Below, piece after piece: positions 60,690 through 64,000 of a stretch of 64,000 nt of DNA. A model generated the notes under the pieces. The model was given only the letters and a program-made list of their open reading frames with translations. It did not search any database and was not told the DNA's origin. The DNA lies in NCBI RefSeq assembly GCF_021404465.1, contig NZ_JABFTT010000001.1, positions 346,081-410,080 on the forward strand, read 5' to 3'. Made by a program: the position numbers and the translations under genes. Each line of letters opens with the position of its first letter. Within the stretch, counting starts at the first letter, position 1. The DNA comes from Billgrantia zhangzhouensis (GTDB taxonomy: Bacteria; Pseudomonadota; Gammaproteobacteria; Pseudomonadales; Halomonadaceae).

Positions 60690-60775
60690 TATCTGCGCCC
60701 TTCCCCAGGGCGCGATTCCCTGAACGAAGCTCTACATCCCCTTGGCCATCCGCCCCCCGGATGGCTTCTTTTTTT
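60690..60775 (+). ncRNA. Candidate leader or small RNA before crcB pair
   Basis: The plus strand carries a perfect hairpin (GCGCCCT / AGGGCGC, 60695-60713), about 30 nt of linker and a strong intrinsic terminator. A weak promoter (TGTACA, 17 bp, CATATT) would start RNA near 60695. An AT-rich dyad (GCAGATA / TATCTGC, 60652-60696) precedes it. No plus-strand gene lies upstream that would need this terminator, and crcB begins 60 bp later, so an attenuator-type leader or an independent sRNA both fit. The conserved fluoride-riboswitch sequence is not visible. Confidence 0.45.
60745..60775 (+). terminator. Intrinsic terminator upstream of crcB
   Basis: GCCATCCG and CGGATGGC pair around a C-rich loop, followed by TTCTTTTTTT. 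It is a strong plus-strand terminator with no annotated gene before it in the same direction. Confidence 0.88.
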
Positions 60776-60835
60776 GTTTGCACTTGCCGACTCGGCTAGC
60801 ATCGGCAGGCGAGCGGCTAGGGCTGGGGGATACGC

Positions 60836-61222
60836 GTGAACATGGGGATGCTGCTGATCGTGGCAATGGGGGGCGCACTGGGCGGTATGGCGAGGTTGGC
60901 GGTGTCCGACCTGCTGGCCCGGTGGGCGGGCACGGGGTTTCCCTGGGGCACGCTTGTGGTCAATCTCAGCGGTGCGCTGCTGGCTGGCGCGGTGGCCGGC
61001 TGGTACGGCATGGCGCACGAGGCCGGGGTGCCGGTCGGCTGGTCGCTGCTGGTGGTGGGGCTGTTGGGGGGTTATACCACCGTCTCCTCGTTGAGCCTGC
61101 AGAGCCTGACCCTGTGGCAGAGCGGGCGTTGGCGAGCGGCGCTGGCCAGCGTGACGGCGACGCTCTTCGCCGGACTGGCATTGGCGGCGCTGGGCTGGTG
61201 GCTGGCCAGGGGGCTGGCATGA
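60836..61222 (+). CDS. crcB: Fluoride channel subunit CrcB/Fluc, first copy
   Basis: This 128-aa protein has four transmembrane helices of the Fluc family, which exports fluoride. GGALGGMARLAVSDL and FPWGTLVVNLSGALL near the N-terminus and GLLGGYTTVSSLS in helix 3 (the F-box region, with Tyr where many have Phe) are diagnostic. GTG 60836 is preceded by GGGGGA at 5 nt; ATG 60842 is the alternative. It overlaps the second copy by 4 bp, implying a heterodimeric channel. Confidence 0.9.
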   Translation: MNMGMLLIVAMGGALGGMARLAVSDLLARWAGTGFPWGTLVVNLSGALLAGAVAGWYGMAHEAGVPVGWSLLVVGLLGGYTTVSSLSLQSLTLWQSGRWRAALASVTATLFAGLALAALGWWLARGLA

Positions 61223-61611
61223 TCGGTTGGCAGCGCTATGTGGCGGTCGGCGTCGGCAGTGCGCTGGGCAGCGTGCTGCGCTGGCTGGTGTCGCTGGGCT
61301 CGCTGGCGGCCTTGGGCCCTGCCTTTCCCTGGGGCACGCTCGCCGTGAACCTGCTCGGTTCGTGGCTGATCGCGGCCTTTACCGCTCATGCCGTCCATCG
61401 CAGCCGGGGGCGGATAGCGCGCTGGCAGCCGTTCCTGGTGGCCGGTTTCTGTGGCGGTTTCACCACCTTCTCGCTGTTCAGCCTGGAAACGCTGCATCTG
61501 CTCGAACGCGGCCGCCCCGGACTGGCACTGCTCTACGTCGTGCTTAGCGTGCCGCTGTGGCTGTCGGCGGCCTGGTGGGGCGATCGCTTCGTGCGGGCCC
61601 GTCACGGCTGA
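61219..61611 (+). CDS. crcB: Fluoride channel subunit CrcB/Fluc, second copy
   Basis: This 130-aa Fluc protein (GSALGSVLRWLVSLG, FPWGTLAVNLLGSWL, GFCGGFTTFSLFSLE) contains the canonical GGFTTFS motif lacking in the first copy. Paired, unequal Fluc genes are known to form obligate heterodimers in some bacteria; the ATGA overlap and difference in the key helix suggest the same here. Confidence 0.92.
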   Translation: MIGWQRYVAVGVGSALGSVLRWLVSLGSLAALGPAFPWGTLAVNLLGSWLIAAFTAHAVHRSRGRIARWQPFLVAGFCGGFTTFSLFSLETLHLLERGRPGLALLYVVLSVPLWLSAAWWGDRFVRARHG

Positions 61612-61618
61612 CGGGCCC
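61595..61618. terminator. Hairpin over the crcB stop codon
   Basis: GGGCCCGTCA and TGACGGGCCC form a perfect 10-bp stem with a CGGC loop. The stop codon of the second crcB lies within it. It sits between convergent crcB and pgi genes and may end both transcripts, but no T-tract is present on either side. Confidence 0.55.
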
Positions 61619-61640
61619 ACGCCTACTCCCGGCGGCGCTG

Positions 61641-63308
61641 TCAGCGCCGAGCCTTCGCCGTCTTCCTTTCCGCTTTGTTTTCCTCTTTGCCGGCCTTGGT
61701 GGGCTCTTCTGCCTCGGGGGCGGAGCGGAAGTGTTCGCGCACCAGCGCCAGCAGGCCCTGGGTCGAGGCATCGAACTCCTGGCTGCGCTCGTCGATGCGC
61801 TCGCTGATCTCGCCGGCGATGCGCTTGCCGAGCTGAACCCCCCACTGATCGAAGGAATTGATGTTCCAGATCACCCCCTGCACGAATACCTTGTGCTCGT
61901 AGAGCGCGATCAGTGCACCGAGGTTGCGTGGCGTCAGCTCGTCGAGCAGCAGCACGCTGGAGGGACGGTTGCCGGGGCAACTGTAGGGGTCGAGCTGGCT
62001 GCCTTCCTGGCTGCCCATCATGAAGGCGTTGGCCTGGGCCAGCATGTTGGTGAGCAGGGCGAAGTGGTGTTCCTCGACCCCGGGTTCGGGCTTGAGCGAG
62101 GCGATGAAGTCGATCGGCACGTAGCGGGTGCCCTGATGCAACAGCTGGAAGAAGGCGTGCTGGCCGTTGGAGCCGGTCTGGCCCCACACGATGGGCCCGG
62201 TCTTGTAGTTCACCGGATGGCCGAAGATGTCCACCGATTTGCCGTTGGACTCCATGTCGAGCTGCTGCAGGAAGGCCGGCAACTGATGCAGTGCCTGGTC
62301 GTAGGGCACGATGGCGTGGGTCTCGGCGCCGTGGAAGTTGATGTACCAGATGCCGATCAGCGCCATCAGCACCGGCATGTTGCGGGCGTTGGGGGCCTCG
62401 ATGAAGTGCTGGTCCATGGCGTAGGCGCCTTCCAGCATCTCCATGAAGCCATCGAAGCCGATGGAGAGCGCGATCGGCAGGCCGATGGAGGACCACATCG
62501 AATAGCGCCCGCCGACCCAGGCCCAGAACTCGAACACGTTCTCCTCACGGATGCCGAACTCCATGGCCGCCTTGCGGTTGGTCGAGGCGGCAACGAAGTG
62601 AGCGCCCACATCGGCGCCCTCACCGGCATTGTCGAGGAACCAGCGTCGCGCGGTCTTGGCGTTGAGCAGCGTCTCCTGGGTGGAGAAGGTCTTGGTCGAG
62701 ACGATGAACAGGGTGGTGGCCGGGTCGAGGCGCGACAGCACCTTCTGGATATGGGCGCCGTCGACGTTGGAGACGAAGTGGAAGTTGAAGTCGGCCTGAC
62801 GATACTTGAGCAGCGCGCGGCAGGCCATGTTGGGGCCGAGGTCCGAGCCGCCGATACCGATGTTGACCACGTCGCGAATGCGCTCGCCGCTATAGCCGCG
62901 CCATTCGCCGCTGCGCACTGCCTCCGAGAACTGCTTGATCTGCTCACGGGTGCGCTGGATCTCGGGCATCACGTCCTTGCCGTCGACCATCAGCGGCCCC
63001 TCGCCGAGGTTGCGCAGGGCGGTGTGCAGTACCGGGCGATCCTCGGTGACGTTGATGATGTCGCCGGAGAACATCTGGGCGCGGCGCTGGACCAGTGCCG
63101 AATGATCCGCCAGCTCGAGCAGCTTGGCCAGTACCGCCTCGGAGACGTGATGCTTGGAGTAGTCGAGGAACAGCCCGCCGACGCGCAGGCTCATCTTGTC
63201 GAAACGCTGTGGGTCGGCGGCGAAGTAGTCGCTGATGCGATCTTGGGCGGTGGCTTGGTGCAGCCGCTGGAGGGCCTGCCAGGTGACGCTGCGGGTAAGT
63301 TGGAACAT
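61641..63308 (-). CDS. pgi: Glucose-6-phosphate isomerase
   Basis: This 555-aa enzyme interconverts glucose-6-P and fructose-6-P. Family signatures are intact: VVNIGIGGSDLGPNM, FWAWVGGRYSMWSSIGL (phosphate loop), the catalytic GxxxxNGQHAF and HHFALLTNMLAQ segments, and QLGKRIAGEI with the active-site lysine. I chose ATG 63308; the frame is open further upstream. A basic Lys/Glu/Arg tail of about 20 residues extends beyond the usual end. It is followed upstream by mgsA and pyk on the same strand, a glycolytic cluster. Confidence 0.95.
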   Translation of the reverse strand: MFQLTRSVTWQALQRLHQATAQDRISDYFAADPQRFDKMSLRVGGLFLDYSKHHVSEAVLAKLLELADHSALVQRRAQMFSGDIINVTEDRPVLHTALRNLGEGPLMVDGKDVMPEIQRTREQIKQFSEAVRSGEWRGYSGERIRDVVNIGIGGSDLGPNMACRALLKYRQADFNFHFVSNVDGAHIQKVLSRLDPATTLFIVSTKTFSTQETLLNAKTARRWFLDNAGEGADVGAHFVAASTNRKAAMEFGIREENVFEFWAWVGGRYSMWSSIGLPIALSIGFDGFMEMLEGAYAMDQHFIEAPNARNMPVLMALIGIWYINFHGAETHAIVPYDQALHQLPAFLQQLDMESNGKSVDIFGHPVNYKTGPIVWGQTGSNGQHAFFQLLHQGTRYVPIDFIASLKPEPGVEEHHFALLTNMLAQANAFMMGSQEGSQLDPYSCPGNRPSSVLLLDELTPRNLGALIALYEHKVFVQGVIWNINSFDQWGVQLGKRIAGEISERIDERSQEFDASTQGLLALVREHFRSAPEAEEPTKAGKEENKAERKTAKARR

Positions 63309-63382
63309 GGTGTCCTCGCACGGTTTGCGGGCTTGAGCCCGCCTGTCACGCGTTGTTCTGGTTACGCTGCCGGGCCTGCGCT

Positions 63383-63862
63383 TCACTCCGGATTGCGTGA
63401 GGCAACCCAGGCATCGGCATCGGGTATGGCCATTTCATAGGGCTTGTCGAGCCAGGGCGAGCTGATCAGGAAGTCGGCGCTGGCGGCATTGCACGCCACC
63501 GGCACGTTCCACAGCGCTGCCAGGCGCAGCAATGCCTTGACGTCGGGATCGTGGGGCTGAGGGGCGAACGGGTCCCAGAAGAAGATCAGCAGGTCGAGAC
63601 GCTGCTCGGTGATGCGCGCGCCGATCTGTTGGTCGCCGCCCAGTGGGCCGCTCATCAATCCCTCCACCTCGAGCCCGAGACTGGCCGAGAGGCGTCCGGC
63701 AGTGGTGCCGGTGCCTACCAGCTGGTGCATGGCCAGGGTATCGCGCCAGCGCTCGGCCCACTCCATCAACTCTGCCTTCTTGCCGTCGTGGGCGATCAGG
63801 GCGATGCGCTTGCGTGCCGGCAGGGTGCGGCGCACGCTGCGCCGGGGACGGCTATCGGTCAT
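63383..63862 (-). CDS. mgsA: Methylglyoxal synthase
   Basis: This 159-aa enzyme converts DHAP to methylglyoxal and phosphate, a bypass of lower glycolysis. Catalytic aspartates are in SGPLGGDQQIGARI and FFWDPFAPQPHDPDV, with the phosphate-binding GTGTTAGRL. A 17-residue basic extension precedes the usual start. Its ATG overlaps the pyk stop by 4 bp, so the two are co-translated. Confidence 0.94.
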   Translation of the reverse strand: MTDSRPRRSVRRTLPARKRIALIAHDGKKAELMEWAERWRDTLAMHQLVGTGTTAGRLSASLGLEVEGLMSGPLGGDQQIGARITEQRLDLLIFFWDPFAPQPHDPDVKALLRLAALWNVPVACNAASADFLISSPWLDKPYEMAIPDADAWVASRNPE

Positions 63863-64000
63863 GGCTGGCCTACCTCGAGTATCTTCAGGGTATTGGTTCC
63901 ACCGTGGGCGTTCATGTGGTCGCCCCGGGTCAGAATGACATGATCTCCCGGTTCGGCAATCCCCTGTTCCACCAGCAGCGAAAGCGCCCGGTCGTTGAGC
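63859..64000 (-). CDS. pyk: Pyruvate kinase, C-terminal fragment
   Basis: The last 46 codons of a minus-strand gene are visible; the rest lies beyond the window. GDHVILTRGDHM...GGTNTLKILEVGQP is the C-terminal end of pyruvate kinase. The stop codon overlaps the mgsA start (ATGA). With mgsA and pgi this forms a glycolytic gene cluster. Confidence 0.88.
   Translation of the reverse strand, partial: LNDRALSLLVEQGIAEPGDHVILTRGDHMNAHGGTNTLKILEVGQP

Noticed and set aside
60550..60835. Fluoride riboswitch upstream of crcB
   Set aside because: I looked for the conserved GGNGAUGGNGUUCNCC and CUGAUGNCUCC elements and did not find them on the plus strand; only the terminator and unrelated hairpins are visible.
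61557..63440. 627-codon plus-strand open frame
   Set aside because: It is the shadow of pgi on the minus strand; composition is His/Gln/Gly-rich without domain structure.

Overview
This window looks like chromosomal DNA of a halophilic gammaproteobacterium of the Halomonadaceae (Halomonas or a close relative). The strongest marker is a complete teaABCD set (25471-29040), the ectoine/hydroxyectoine TRAP transporter and its stress protein known from Halomonas elongata. High GC, acidic proteins, several cation/proton antiporters, a large MscS channel and Pseudomonas/Oceanospirillales-type gene order (thiS-thiG-trmB, argH/hemCDXY, lptM-lysA-dapF-DUF484-xerC-yigB, glnK-amtB-ubiK-comM) agree. I see no tRNA, rRNA, CRISPR array, prophage or insertion sequence. 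The assignment is by eye, without database searches.

Layout. 1-3365: phosphonate-type ABC importer phnD(partial)-phnC-phnE-phnE. 3483-6083: host-attachment-family protein and a chemoreceptor. 6110-7959: LysR regulator (finR-like) divergent from ferredoxin-NADP reductase fpr. 8057-10294: amtB flanked by two P-II genes, with a sigma-54 promoter and two NtrC-type sites upstream. 10585-14000: ubiK, comM, a lipoprotein and an alpha/beta hydrolase. 14307-19365: malate synthase G, thioesterase, DUF423, thiS-thiG-trmB. 19235-23621: EamA and AEC transporters, LysR, a FixH-like/SCO pair and, at 21262-21412, a likely Fur-controlled small RNA. 23640-29040: secreted esterase, FKBP and teaDCBA. 29143-36524: TIGR02444 protein, ABC-F ATPase, dtd, tandem USP, thiD, YqaA-like protein and a TRAP QM pair. 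36643-38937: EEP nuclease, dsbA, dihaem cytochrome c. 39197-45988: engB and the yigB-xerC-DUF484-dapF-lysA-lptM-argH block. 46244-50793: hemC-hemD-hemX-hemY. 50920-55331: visibly more AT-rich segment with NhaP2-type and KefB-type antiporters and a P-II-like protein. 55487-61611: two-gene quinoprotein dehydrogenase, MscS channel and paired crcB genes behind a leader with a strong terminator. 61641-64000: pgi, mgsA and the 3' end of pyruvate kinase.

The best candidates for something undescribed lie outside protein-coding sequence: (i) a roughly 117-nt transcript at 21262-21379 (-) with a consensus -35, a Fur-box-like palindrome over the -10 and an intrinsic terminator, which fits an iron-stress sRNA; (ii) a structured leader or small RNA at 60690-60775 (+) ending in a strong terminator just before the crcB pair, without a recognisable fluoride riboswitch; (iii) a P-II-like gene tail-to-tail with a KefB-type antiporter in a compositionally distinct island.
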